Assembly: GCF_020410745.1 (NCBI RefSeq)
Contig: NZ_CP084528.1
Coordinates: 1,116,001 to 1,180,000 of the forward strand
DNA length: 64,000 nucleotides
Source of the DNA: Kaistella polysaccharea
GTDB lineage: Bacteria; Bacteroidota; Bacteroidia; Flavobacteriales; Weeksellaceae
Direction: 5' to 3'
Shown: piece by piece, positions 28,261 to 37,155 of the stretch
How positions within the stretch are numbered: the first letter of the stretch is position 1
Layout of the letters: each line of letters opens with the position of its first letter
Program-made: the position numbers and the translations under genes
The notes under the pieces: generated by a model
Database searches by the model: none
The model's input: the letters and a program-made list of their open reading frames with translations, nothing else
Told to the model about the DNA's origin: nothing

Positions 28261-30402
28261 TTATTTCAGTTTATCTATTAATGTTGAGATTTGGTCACCT
28301 GGAATTGCAACGTCGAAATCAAAAGATAAATCTTCTAATTTATTTGTTCCATTTCTATACTTCAAAAGTTCCGCTTTACAATTTGTAAAATTTATAGTAT
28401 CATCATCTTCAAAATGCTTAGTCATTCTGTATTGGAAAATGTCAGCAACAATGTTTGAAGAATAGGTTTCTTTTGCAAAAATAATAGCATCAAGAATATA
28501 AGCGGGAATTTCAGTTTTGTAAAAAATATGTTTACCCAACATAATTGCAAACCAACCCTTACCTTCTTGTTTAGCCATTGTAAGCACCCGTTTTCCATAT
28601 ACAGCAACATCAGCATTTTCTATATCTTCCTTTGCTTGGATACGTGTTGCTGAGTCGATGTAGACTTTTTTAATAATTTTCTTAACTTCCTCTTCATTTC
28701 CTTCGGTGATAAAATCAACTTCGAATGTGTGTTGTGAATAAAAAGCTTTTACCCAATTATTACCTGTTTCAAATACATCTAATTTTGCTTTTCTTTCTAC
28801 TCCTTTTTGCATAGAACCAGCAACTTTCTTCTTATATTTTTTCTGGGCAGCACTGTCGTCAGCATTTTCGGTGGTATCACAGATCGCATCATCTAAGTCA
28901 GTCAGAATAGCACATTTTCTTTGTATCCTGTCATTATGGAAAAGTTGCGCGACATTTTCAAAACCTGTGCTTCTAATGTTTATCAAACTTATTCCCAACT
29001 CGTCCAAACTTACACCAAGAACTTTTTTCACCATAATAGGAATTAGAATTTCTTCAGCATCACCTTCTACCAAAATAACACCTTTAGCAAAGAGTAAATT
29101 GGTTCTTACAGCATCCAAGTAACGCTCTACCTGATTAATATTTTCTGCAGCTAATCCTGTAGAGGGTTGATAGACCTCAGCATAATTTAATTTTTTAGCT
29201 AAGATATTTATGTTTTCTACATTACTTACTTCAGATATTTGGGTAGAATGAGTTGAATATATGATTTGAGTATCGCCATAATCTAAATTGTCGAACAATG
29301 TCTTTTGAATGTGATTATGTATATGAGCTTCTGGCTCTTCTATGATTAAGAAATTTGCAAAAGTATCTTTTGATTTTCGATATTTAAATTCCAAAAGTTT
29401 TAATGTGAGAAAAATAAGATTAGCACCTCCTAAGCTTAACTCGTGGATACCGCCTTCATATTCTTCTCCGGGTTCTCCAATAAATAATTTCAAGGATTGA
29501 AGCAGTTTTTCTGCTTCATCAGGAACACTGGATTTTATAGATAAAGATGAGGGAGAATAGGTAAGCCCAACAGCATCTTGAATTGTAGTTTTAATGTCTT
29601 CACGGATAGTCTGTACATCTGGAAGAGCTTCAATGCTATTATTTAATTGAGTAACTAAATCACTGATGGGTTGGTAGTCTGTATCCTTTATTTCACCACT
29701 TTTATTTTTTAGAAGAGTTATTAGAGGGTTTGTTCTGTTATTATGAAAATCACTTACGACATCTCTTAATGCCTGTATGAATGTAAAAGAAACTTCTTTT
29801 GCAATAGATAATTGATGAGGAATTTTGGAACCAAATTTTGATGCATCAATAGCAGAGGGAAAAATGACATTTTCAAAATCACCTACAAGTTCTTTGTATA
29901 CTTCAGGATTGTTAAAATCTGCTGTACTCTTACCTGTAAAAAAAGTTTCATAGTTGTCTAAAATATTAATATCGTCAAGAATTTTTTGTAATCCTACTTT
30001 GTCCCCTTCAGCTAACTCAGAAAGTTTTTGTCTGATGTCTGCTTTTGGACGAAAAAAAAGATTGTAAGTAGCTTTTTTTACATAGTCCGCTTCGGCAATA
30101 CCAGTTCCGTGTATGAATAATGATTGAATAGCTTCTTCATCATTAAGCTCATTAAATTCAATACTGATAATAATCCAATGACCTTTCCATTTTCCTTTGT
30201 CTAAAATTCTATTAAAATCTCCTTCAGTTAGTTTATATGCAAACTGAAGAGAAGCATCTTCTAAAAGTAGTCTGATTGCTTTAAAAACGTTGGTTTTTCC
30301 TGAACCATTTTCACCTATAATGGTGTTTATTCCTTTATTGAAATTAAAATATGCATTTGCAAAATTTCTGTAATTGACAAGACTTACTTTTGATATATAC
30401 AT
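28261..30402 (-). CDS. OLD-family ATP-dependent endonuclease, putative Gabija GajA
   Basis: A 713-aa protein. The N-terminal ABC/SMC-like ATPase has NYRNFANAYF, Walker A IIGENGSGKTNVFKAI (about 30-45), the signature-like ELSLGGANLIFLTLK, Walker B FLIIEEPEAHIHNH and the switch YSTHSTQISE. The C-terminal TOPRIM nuclease has VILVEGDAEEILIP (catalytic Glu) and the DLDD acidic motif. This is the class 2 OLD arrangement. With the adjoining helicase it resembles Gabija, in which GajA cuts DNA when nucleotides are depleted by phage. It is longer than typical GajA (about 580 aa). Confidence 0.82.
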   Translation of the reverse strand: MYISKVSLVNYRNFANAYFNFNKGINTIIGENGSGKTNVFKAIRLLLEDASLQFAYKLTEGDFNRILDKGKWKGHWIIISIEFNELNDEEAIQSLFIHGTGIAEADYVKKATYNLFFRPKADIRQKLSELAEGDKVGLQKILDDINILDNYETFFTGKSTADFNNPEVYKELVGDFENVIFPSAIDASKFGSKIPHQLSIAKEVSFTFIQALRDVVSDFHNNRTNPLITLLKNKSGEIKDTDYQPISDLVTQLNNSIEALPDVQTIREDIKTTIQDAVGLTYSPSSLSIKSSVPDEAEKLLQSLKLFIGEPGEEYEGGIHELSLGGANLIFLTLKLLEFKYRKSKDTFANFLIIEEPEAHIHNHIQKTLFDNLDYGDTQIIYSTHSTQISEVSNVENINILAKKLNYAEVYQPSTGLAAENINQVERYLDAVRTNLLFAKGVILVEGDAEEILIPIMVKKVLGVSLDELGISLINIRSTGFENVAQLFHNDRIQRKCAILTDLDDAICDTTENADDSAAQKKYKKKVAGSMQKGVERKAKLDVFETGNNWVKAFYSQHTFEVDFITEGNEEEVKKIIKKVYIDSATRIQAKEDIENADVAVYGKRVLTMAKQEGKGWFAIMLGKHIFYKTEIPAYILDAIIFAKETYSSNIVADIFQYRMTKHFEDDDTINFTNCKAELLKYRNGTNKLEDLSFDFDVAIPGDQISTLIDKLK

Positions 30403-30516
30403 TTATTAAATTGCTTTTTATTTAGTTTGTTATGAGAATTCGGCTTATTGGTAAATATACAGAAGATTTTTTTTCATAAAATATTAAATACTCCAAACAA
30501 AACTGACCATTCAACC

Positions 30517-30600
30517 TAGCCCCGATTGCAATGGAAATCCTTTTTTATAAATCTGCGAAAGCAGTTTTGTAAACAAGATTGTAATGGAAAGGAGGTACAG
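30517..30600 (+). repeat. Dispersed GC-rich intergenic repeat, copy 3
   Basis: Begins CTAGCCCCGATTGCAATGGA and ends with AGATTGTAATGGAAAGGAGG, matching the copies at 13.6, 18.8 and 34.7 kb. It lies between the Gabija-like pair and the P450 gene. Confidence 0.6.
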
Positions 30601-30680
30601 TTTTCGGAAAAAGCTAAACCTTGTTGCTCCTTAATTTCTTTATTATTTCCGTAATTTCGCTACAAATTCAAAACAAATCC

Positions 30681-32021
30681 GTGTATAATTATCCTCCAAA
30701 AGTTAGCGAAAAAAGTATCTGGAAGACTTTACTGAAGTTGAACAGCGATCCGATTGCGATTATTTCTCAAAACTTTCAGGAACTGGGAAAAACGTACACC
30801 TTAAGTTCTTTTTTAGTAAAAAAGCGGTTCGTCTTTAGCCGCGATCCCGAACTGTTTGATTTTGTGTTGCGCAAAAATCAAAAGAATTATGAGAAATCTG
30901 CCATTCAAACGCATGTTTTAGGCAAATATCTGGGTAAAGGGTTATTGACAAATACTGGCAAAGACTGGCTGAAACAACGCCGGCTTATTCAACCCAATTT
31001 TAGCAATAAAAATATTGAACTGCTGCATCAAACGATGGTGGATGAAATAAACGCCGTGATTGAAGATCAGATCAAAAATGAGACGATTGATCTTTATAAG
31101 ATGACCAATACGCTCACTTTTAATATCATCGCGAAAACTTTATTCGGAAATTCGATCGACTACAATCAGATCCTGAGAATTTCGGATTCCATTACGGAGA
31201 TTCAGAAAATGTTCATCAAAGAAGTGCGCAAACCTTTTTTGATGTCCTGGTATAAAGTCTCCGGACAACTGAAAAAGCACCTTCAACTTTCGGATGAAAT
31301 GCGTGAAGTTTTCCGGGAAATCATTTTGAAAAGGCAAACTGAATCGGGAGAATACAACGATATTCTACAAAATCTACTGGAGTCCAGATATGAAGACACC
31401 GGCGAACCCATGACGATGGAACAACTGATCGACGAAATCATCATCCTCTTCGTTGCCGGACATGAAACCTCCGCCAATGCGCTGGCTTTTACCTTGTTTT
31501 TAATTGAAAATAATGAGAATGAAAAGCAATTGTTAATGAAAGAAATTAACGATCTGGACGACGATTTTTTATCTTTAAAAACACTTTTTGGAAATTCTAA
31601 AACAATGACCATCATCAAAGAATCATTGCGCTTGTATCCACCCGCGTGGATTATTGACAGAGTGGCTTTGGCAGATGATACTTATAAAGACTTCTCTTGG
31701 GAAAAAGGGACGATCGTAGAATTTTTGCTTTATGATATGCACAGAAATCCGGTTTATTGGGAGCAACCGAATTCTTTTCTTCCCGAAAGATTTGAAGATA
31801 AGGACATTAAAAGCAAACCTTATTTTCCTTTTGGAAATGGAGCGCGACACTGCATCGGCGAACATTTTGCCTACATGGAAATGATCCTTTTTTTACGGTT
31901 ATTTTATAAAAAATACGAGTTGGAACTGCAGACCAAAGAAATGAAAACCATCGCCTTAATTACCTTGCGACCGGTAGAATTAAGAGGAAATATCATTTTA
32001 ACTTCCCCAAAATTAAATTGA
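30681..32021 (+). CDS. Cytochrome P450
   Basis: A 446-aa haem monooxygenase. I prefer the GTG at 30681 (VYNYPPKVSEK...), since the open frame further upstream begins only with TTG codons and contains a promoter-like stretch. Motifs are the I-helix oxygen-binding AGHETSAN, K-helix ESLRLYPP (ExxR), and haem-binding FGNGARHCIG with the cysteine ligand. It has no membrane anchor, so it is soluble. The substrate is unknown. Its stop overlaps or adjoins the start of a HopJ-like gene, suggesting one transcript. Confidence 0.9.
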   Translation: MYNYPPKVSEKSIWKTLLKLNSDPIAIISQNFQELGKTYTLSSFLVKKRFVFSRDPELFDFVLRKNQKNYEKSAIQTHVLGKYLGKGLLTNTGKDWLKQRRLIQPNFSNKNIELLHQTMVDEINAVIEDQIKNETIDLYKMTNTLTFNIIAKTLFGNSIDYNQILRISDSITEIQKMFIKEVRKPFLMSWYKVSGQLKKHLQLSDEMREVFREIILKRQTESGEYNDILQNLLESRYEDTGEPMTMEQLIDEIIILFVAGHETSANALAFTLFLIENNENEKQLLMKEINDLDDDFLSLKTLFGNSKTMTIIKESLRLYPPAWIIDRVALADDTYKDFSWEKGTIVEFLLYDMHRNPVYWEQPNSFLPERFEDKDIKSKPYFPFGNGARHCIGEHFAYMEMILFLRLFYKKYELELQTKEMKTIALITLRPVELRGNIILTSPKLN

Positions 32022-32038
32022 AAAATTATCCAAAAGTA

Positions 32039-32368
32039 ATGCTGCACCAATTAAAAACTTCACCTGAAGAAATAGATTTTAAAGAAGTCATTTCTTTCAT
32101 CGATAAAAACTACAAATTCACGCCGACCAAATTCACAAATGGAAATACCGTAAATAAAGCCAATCAAAATAATGGTTCCTGCAAAATTTTCAGTTTTGCG
32201 AAATTGAATGATTTATCAAAAAAGGAAACTTTGGCTTTGTTTGGAGCCTTTTATAGAGAGGACGTTTTGGGAAATCCAGAGGGAATTGATCATCAAAACA
32301 TCCGGAATTTTACAGATTTTGGGTGGGACGGAATTTCTTTCGAAGGAGATGCTTTGAGCATAAAGTAA
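32039..32368 (+). CDS. HopJ type III effector-like small protein
   Basis: A 109-aa soluble protein from ATG 32039 (MLHQLKTSPEEIDFKEVISF); the open frame reaches back to a TTG overlapping the P450 stop. The sequence includes IDKNYKFTPTKFTNG and NGSCKIFSFAKLN, then ALFGAFYREDVLGNPEG, which match the HopJ family. Despite the name, the family is widespread in non-pathogens lacking type III secretion, and its role is unknown. It is co-directional with the P450 and followed by a strong terminator. Confidence 0.8.
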   Translation: MLHQLKTSPEEIDFKEVISFIDKNYKFTPTKFTNGNTVNKANQNNGSCKIFSFAKLNDLSKKETLALFGAFYREDVLGNPEGIDHQNIRNFTDFGWDGISFEGDALSIK

Positions 32369-32373
32369 TTATT

Positions 32374-32406
32374 AACCTTGTCAAGGTTCAGAACCTTGAC
32401 AAGGTT
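32374..32406 (+). terminator. Terminator of the P450-HopJ unit
   Basis: Long inverted repeat AACCTTGTCAAGGTT/AACCTTGACAAGGTT followed by T-rich DNA. It is related to the hairpin at 15665-15697. Confidence 0.8.
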
Positions 32407-32614
32407 TTATTTTTACACTAAAAGCTCGGAGCCCGACCTGTGTGGAGCTCTTTTTTTCTGGTATCTTATCGAAGCAAAATTTACTATAGAAAAAACGGGA
32501 ATACTTCGACTTTGCTCAGTATAAACTTCGGGCAGATAAAGATGCCTTAAATAAAATGTATTCCTGTTTGGCAAATTTTTTGCAAAACAATTTTCAACAA
32601 AAATTTAAATTATT

Positions 32615-32722
32615 ATGGGAACACTATTTAGAAGAGTTTTAATCTTCGCAGCACCAATGTTATTGGGTTACGTTATGAAAAAAATCAAGGGAAACAAACA
32701 AAGCTCGGTAAGAACGAGATAG
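32615..32722 (+). CDS. Small protein, 35 aa, hydrophobic N-terminal half
   Basis: A short frame (MGTLFRRVLIFAAPMLLGYV, then MKKIKGNKQSSVRTR) with one potential membrane helix and a basic tail. It has the look of tiny membrane proteins common in Flavobacteriia, and it is preceded by AT-rich DNA that could hold a promoter. Expression is unproven and no function is known. Confidence 0.5.
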   Translation: MGTLFRRVLIFAAPMLLGYVMKKIKGNKQSSVRTR

Positions 32723-32762
32723 TCGAAACCCTGGAACCGACTAAAGGTTCATATTAACACAT

Positions 32763-32798
32763 AAAAAATTCCGTTTCAAGTTTGAGACGGAATTTTTT
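32763..32798. terminator. Bidirectional terminator
   Basis: Inverted repeat AATTCCGTTTCAA/TTGAGACGGAATT with A-run and T-run sides, just beyond the stop of the nitronate monooxygenase gene. Confidence 0.75.
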
Positions 32799-32801
32799 GA
32801 T

Positions 32802-33791
32802 CTACAAAACGAAGGAATTTGCTGACCGATATTCTCGCAGTAAATTTTCAAAAACTTTTTCAACAGGTAAAATTTCTTTAATTAAAGCGGAAACCTGCCC
32901 GATTTCTAATTCGCCTTCTATTAAATCACCTTCAAACATGCCGCGTTTCGATCTGGCTCTGCCGAGGGTTTCTTTTAAAGCTTCAACGTTTCGCCCGGTA
33001 TCGTAGAGTTTTTCTAAATCATGGAAAAATTTATTCTTGACCATTCTTACCGGCGCGAGTTCTTTCAAAGTTAAATGGGTATCGCCTTCATCTAAAGAAA
33101 TTATTTTATCTTTCCACGAATCATGCGAACTTGCCTCAACTGTTGCGGCAAAACGGGAGCCGATCTGAACACCATCAGCGCCAAGAATCATGGCGGCTTT
33201 CATTTGGGAACCCAAAGCGATTCCTCCCGCGGCGATGAGCGGTTTTGAAATATGTTGTTTTACATTTGGAATCAGACAGAACGTGGTGGTTTCATCACGT
33301 CCGTTATGGCCGCCGGCTTCGAATCCTTCCGCAACAATTGCGTCCACGCCGGCATCTTCACATTTCATGGCAAACTTAGTAGAGGAAACGACGTGAGCGA
33401 CTTTTAGACCTTCTTTTTTTAATGTTTCTGTATAGGTTTTCGGATTTCCGGCAGAAGTGAAAATAATCTTCACGCCTTCTTCTAAAATAATCTGAATAAC
33501 TTCTTCTAAATTCGGATAAAGCATCGGAACATTCACCCCAAATGGTTTGTTGGTTGCCGCTTTACATTTCTGAATGTTTTCACGGAGAATATCGGGATAC
33601 ATACTTCCCGCTCCGATTAAACCTAAACCGCCGTTATTAGAAACTGCAGAAGCCAAGCGCCACCCGGAATGCCAAATCATTCCACCCTGAATTATAGGAT
33701 ATTTTATGTTAAATAAGCTGGTGATCTTATTTTGTTTCTCACTCATTTCTTTCATTTTTTTGGCCACGCCAAAATCTAAAAAACTACTCAT
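32802..33791 (-). CDS. Nitronate monooxygenase-like flavoprotein
   Basis: A 329-aa FMN-dependent TIM-barrel enzyme of the 2-nitropropane dioxygenase group. The start region NIKYPIIQGGMIW is followed by LGLIGAGSMYP, VDAIVAEGFEAGGHNGRDE with the catalytic-His-type AGGHNG, LIAAGGIALG and GADGVQIGSRF for flavin phosphate binding. Members oxidise alkyl nitronates or act as enoyl-ACP reductase-like proteins. An alternative ATG at 33746 (MSEKQNKITSLF) fits the usual family start better than 33791. It is monocistronic. Confidence 0.9.
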   Translation of the reverse strand: MSSFLDFGVAKKMKEMSEKQNKITSLFNIKYPIIQGGMIWHSGWRLASAVSNNGGLGLIGAGSMYPDILRENIQKCKAATNKPFGVNVPMLYPNLEEVIQIILEEGVKIIFTSAGNPKTYTETLKKEGLKVAHVVSSTKFAMKCEDAGVDAIVAEGFEAGGHNGRDETTTFCLIPNVKQHISKPLIAAGGIALGSQMKAAMILGADGVQIGSRFAATVEASSHDSWKDKIISLDEGDTHLTLKELAPVRMVKNKFFHDLEKLYDTGRNVEALKETLGRARSKRGMFEGDLIEGELEIGQVSALIKEILPVEKVFENLLREYRSANSFVL

Positions 33792-34155
33792 GGCGTAAAT
33801 TTAATTAAATCGTCGAAGAGGAAAAAATGTTGGAGTGGAAAATTAAGGATCGAAATAAAATTAAGGCAAAGAACGCAAAGTTTTCTTTACAAACATGCTG
33901 TTTTACGCACGTCTTTAGGTCGCAAAGGCGTTTCACTTCGTAAAGTTTTCAACGAATTGATAGTTATGACTATTGCTAGACATTAAAAAAATATTTAGAA
34001 GTTTTCAACTGTCTCAAAAACTAATCTTTAAACCGCAAAAGAGGCAAAAAACAAATAATGACATGATGATTTTCAGAAGAATGCAAAGTGCATAAACTTA
34101 TATGATGAAGCATTTGTTAATCTTTTGCAGTAAAAAAAAAGTTGTTGATCAATTT
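33792..34155. other. Intergenic region with degenerate CGCAAA-type repeats
   Basis: 364 nt without a convincing gene. It contains scattered related words (GGCAAAGAACGCAAAG, GTCGCAAAGGCG, ACCGCAAAAGAGGCAAAA) that look like a decayed simple repeat. I see no RNA gene or promoter with confidence. Confidence 0.4.
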
Positions 34156-34497
34156 TTATTCTGTAATAATTTTATAATCACCGAATTTACCGTTCCAGTT
34201 TTCGCCGTAGGTTGTAAATTCGATGTAGAGAATTTGACCGTCGGTGACATCAATGACATAGCTTAATCCTTGTTTTAAGCCTTTGACTTCTATATTTTCT
34301 CCACCGCTGAATAAGGCATTGATATCTTCGAAAGTAAGTTCTTCTTCAGTATTAGTGTATTCAAAATTGACCGTCATTCCGGTTTTTGTGATTTCCCGAT
34401 CTTTCACTTTTAGATACGGAAGATGAGATTTTAATGTAGGATATTTTTCGATTAAAAGGTTTAAAAGATTTGATTCGAGAGTGGTTAATTGTTCCAT
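34156..34497 (-). CDS. Conserved hypothetical protein, 113 aa
   Basis: A small soluble acidic protein (MEQLTTLESNLLNLLIEKYP...). A helical N-terminal third is followed by a beta-rich part with GMTVNFEYTNTEEEL, GLKQGLSYVIDVTDGQILYI and FTTYGENWNGKFGDYKI. No signal peptide or membrane segment. I do not recognise the family with certainty, and the neighbours give no functional clue. Confidence 0.7.
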   Translation of the reverse strand: MEQLTTLESNLLNLLIEKYPTLKSHLPYLKVKDREITKTGMTVNFEYTNTEEELTFEDINALFSGGENIEVKGLKQGLSYVIDVTDGQILYIEFTTYGENWNGKFGDYKIITE

Positions 34498-34716
34498 AGT
34501 TGTGCGCGTTTTGGTGGCATTTTATCTGATTTTGATCGAGGCGAATAAAAGGTAAAGATTAGAATAAAAAAATTAATATCGGAAAATAATTATTTCAATT
34601 TTTAAGTTTTGAAAAAATCATATAAAAGGAAGAGTTCGACTTCGGCCTCTCAAACCTGCGTAAAATCCTAGAAAAAGAGTTGTCATTTAGCTGTGGAAAT
34701 TAAAACTGACTGAAGT

Positions 34717-34812
34717 TTTAGCCCTGATCGCAGTGAAAATCCCGGAATGAGGCGCGAGCGCAGCGAGCGCCGAAATGAGGAATTGTAACGTAGAGCAGGT
34801 TATGATTTTGAA
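34717..34812 (+). repeat. Dispersed GC-rich intergenic repeat, copy 4
   Basis: Begins TTAGCCCTGATCGCAGTGAA, then AATCC, and has a central GGCGCGAGCGCAGCGAGCGCC palindrome region and the end GGAATTGTAACGTAGAGCAG. It is the most GC-rich of the four copies. Confidence 0.6.
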
Positions 34813-34948
34813 AGAAGCAAATATCTTGTTGCTCCTGAAAAAACAATTTCGTGTTGCAAGCAATGTCGATCATTAAATAATTTCCTGAAAAATTCGCCTT
34901 ATTATTTTAATTCTATGACCGGATCTATTAATTGATAAAAAGTGTGGT

Positions 34949-34956
34949 TATCTTTG
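34949..34956 (+). promoter_or_regulatory. Promoter -7 box of the DEAD-box helicase gene
   Basis: TATCTTTG matches TAnnTTTG, only 13 nt before the ATG at 34970, so the mRNA leader would be very short. TTG at 34932 may be part of the -33 element. Confidence 0.55.
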
Positions 34957-34969
34957 CAAAAAAAGTAGC

Positions 34970-36268
34970 ATGCCCAGACTCATCTCCGATTTAGGAATTA
35001 TCAAAAAACTTCAAAACGCTTTAACCGATTTAGAAATTACGGTGGCGACTGATATTCAGGAACAGGTGATTCCCGTCATTCTAGAGCAGACTGAAGATTT
35101 GGTGGCGCTGGCAAAAACGGGAACGGGTAAAACTGCCGCTTTCGGATTGCCGCTTTTACAGTTGGTGGAGCCTGATAATGCGACCATACAAACTTTGATT
35201 TTATCACCGACCAGAGAGTTGAGTCAACAGATTTATAACAACCTAAAGGATTTAGGAAAATATATGCCTGAGGTTTCCATTGTTTTATTAACAGGCGGAA
35301 ACACCGTGAAATCACAAGTTGAAGAGTTGAAATCGACTCCCCAAATTATTGTGGCAACACCAGGTCGTTTTTTAGATTTGCTGGAGAAAGGTGAAGTCGA
35401 TATTAAATCGCTAAAAAACTTGGTTTTAGATGAAGCCGACGAAATGTTCCAGGCATTGAAAGAAGATTTAATGTCGATCCTGAAAGCGGTTCCTAAAAAC
35501 CGACGTACGTATTTATTCAGTGCGACCATGCCGGGCGAGCTGAAAGATATCGTTCATAATTATATGTCGAAAAATGCGGTTTCCATAAATTCTGATATGG
35601 CGACGATTGGGCATGAAGGTATTTATCATCAATATATCGTGGTCGATCCGATCGAGAAATTAGATGTGCTTTTGCACTTTTTGAATTCGCAGGAAGGCGG
35701 AAGAGGAATTATCTTCTGCAAAACCAAAGCAGCCGTAAATAAATTAGCAAAAAATTTAGCGATCCGTAAAATCTCATCCGGCGCATTGCACGGAAGTTTG
35801 ACGCAGGGAATTCGGGACCGAATTATGGATCAGTTTCGTGAAGGTTATATCGATATTTTGGTAGCAACCGACTTGGTGGCACGTGGAATTGATGTGAAAG
35901 AACTGGCGTACGTTGTGAATTATCATTTGCCTGACACCCCTGAAGCTTATGTTCACCGCAGCGGCAGAACGGGAAGAGCGGGTGCAAAAGGACTTTCGAT
36001 GACGATTATTCAGGAAGAGGAAGTGAAAGAAATCGCTGATTTTGAGCAAGAATTAGGCATTAAATTTCATCCGGTTAAAAAAGCAGACGCATCAGCTATC
36101 GAATGGAATAATACTTTGGTTTGGGCGAAGAAGGTATTTAAAACAAAACCAAACCGCGAAGTTCCAGAAGAAATAAGACAGCAAGTGAAAACGATTTTTC
36201 ACCATTTGACGAAAGAAGAATTGGTGGATAAAGTTCTTTCAAATTATCTAGCGGAGAACAGTAAATAG
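34970..36268 (+). CDS. DEAD-box RNA helicase
   Basis: A 432-aa ATP-dependent RNA helicase. It has Walker A ALAKTGTGKTAAFGLPLLQ (motif I), SPTRELSQQ (Ia), TPGRFLDLL (Ib), VLDEADEMF (II), FSATMPGE (III), IIFCKTKAAVNKLA (IV), ATDLVARGIDVKE (V) and HRSGRTGRAGAKG (VI). The C-terminal extension is short, without the long basic tail of many Bacteroidota RhlE proteins. It is likely involved in RNA remodelling, ribosome assembly or cold adaptation (family knowledge). Monocistronic. Confidence 0.93.
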   Translation: MPRLISDLGIIKKLQNALTDLEITVATDIQEQVIPVILEQTEDLVALAKTGTGKTAAFGLPLLQLVEPDNATIQTLILSPTRELSQQIYNNLKDLGKYMPEVSIVLLTGGNTVKSQVEELKSTPQIIVATPGRFLDLLEKGEVDIKSLKNLVLDEADEMFQALKEDLMSILKAVPKNRRTYLFSATMPGELKDIVHNYMSKNAVSINSDMATIGHEGIYHQYIVVDPIEKLDVLLHFLNSQEGGRGIIFCKTKAAVNKLAKNLAIRKISSGALHGSLTQGIRDRIMDQFREGYIDILVATDLVARGIDVKELAYVVNYHLPDTPEAYVHRSGRTGRAGAKGLSMTIIQEEEVKEIADFEQELGIKFHPVKKADASAIEWNNTLVWAKKVFKTKPNREVPEEIRQQVKTIFHHLTKEELVDKVLSNYLAENSK

Positions 36269-36292
36269 CTTTAAGTACATTATCAAATAATA

Positions 36293-36343
36293 AAGCGGTC
36301 TAAATTTGAACTATTGTGCTCAAATTCAGACCGCTTCTTTTTT
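36293..36343. terminator. Terminator between DEAD helicase and cupin genes
   Basis: Long imperfect stem AAGCGGTCTAAATTTGA/TCAAATTCAGACCGCTT with a T-rich tail, between convergent genes. Confidence 0.8.
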
Positions 36344-36394
36344 GTCAATCATTCACAGATTTTATTTTACCTGTTTCAAAATTTAAGTTAAAAG

Positions 36395-36733
36395 TTATTC
36401 AATTACTTTTTTTACTCTTTCGATGGTATCAAATTTCGATAAAGTTAATCTTACAATACTGTCTTCCTGGGCCAGTAAATCGTGCGGAACATTGGCTTCC
36501 AGAGAAATCAAATCACCTGCTTTTAGCGACATTTTTTCGCCCTGAACACCAAATTCAATTGTTCCTTCGTGAATCTCCACTGTAATTGGAAAACCGGCTT
36601 TATGCTCCTTCATTGTTTGCCCTTTTCTAAAAAGGATTCGTATCTCTTTTGATGATTCAGTTTCCATCATCACCGTCACGGCAACTTTATCTTCGTTGTA
36701 ATTGAGGTCATTTCTTAACGAGGCTGTTTTCAT
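36395..36733 (-). CDS. Cupin domain protein
   Basis: A 112-aa single-domain cupin. Cupin motif 1 region is KAGFPITVEIHEGTIEFGVQ and motif 2 LISLEANVPHDLLAQEDSIV. The first motif lacks the usual HxH pair (only H in EH and IH positions), so metal binding may be reduced. A regulatory or stress-response small cupin is plausible. It has no obvious operon partner. Confidence 0.82.
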   Translation of the reverse strand: MKTASLRNDLNYNEDKVAVTVMMETESSKEIRILFRKGQTMKEHKAGFPITVEIHEGTIEFGVQGEKMSLKAGDLISLEANVPHDLLAQEDSIVRLTLSKFDTIERVKKVIE

Positions 36734-36891
36734 AATATGATTTTTAAAATAATGACATCAATTTACCAAAATTTTTTGAATGTTTTTTCTTGGCTGTGAA
36801 GGCAATTTTAATTAATAGATTTGAAAACTCCGGTACATTGAAATTACTAAACGTCAACAGACCCTCGCCATTTTCTTGAATTTAAATAGAT

Positions 36892-37143
36892 TTATACCGT
36901 TAAATTTCGTTCTCTTACCTCATTTTCAAAAGCTTTCTTCCGCGCATTGTTTTTAAGAAGCATTTGGCTAAAAAGCACGGGAAAAAAAGTGAGAATCCCA
37001 AAACCATTATTATAAGTGCTGTAAGCTGCAATGCCAATCATTAGACCAAACAAAACGGCATTAACAATATTACCTGATTTAATTTTTTTACCTTCCAGCA
37101 AAAGTTCTTCATTTGTTAGATCTGCTAAAACCTTTTGAGTCAT
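36892..37143 (-). CDS. Small membrane protein, 83 aa
   Basis: Two hydrophobic segments (NIVNAVLFGLMIGIAAYS and FGILTFFPVLFSQMLL) flanked by charged ends (KVLADLTNEELLLEGKKIKS and NNARKKAFENEVRERN). I do not recognise a named family. It lies 12 nt upstream of nothing obvious and close downstream of the lipoprotein gene at 37156-37821, with which it may be co-transcribed. Confidence 0.7.
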   Translation of the reverse strand: MTQKVLADLTNEELLLEGKKIKSGNIVNAVLFGLMIGIAAYSTYNNGFGILTFFPVLFSQMLLKNNARKKAFENEVRERNLTV

Positions 37144-37155
37144 TTTATTATTTAT

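Larger units (their letters stand above)
34498..34969. other. Intergenic region with repeat copy 4 and helicase promoter
   Basis: 472 nt between divergent genes. It holds the fourth dispersed-repeat copy and the -7 box at 34949. Nothing else is supported. Confidence 0.45.

Noticed and set aside
30621..30680. N-terminal extension of the P450 from a TTG codon
   Set aside because: The extra 20 residues start with TTG, have no family counterpart, and overlap a promoter-like AT-rich stretch; GTG 30681 fits the usual P450 start.
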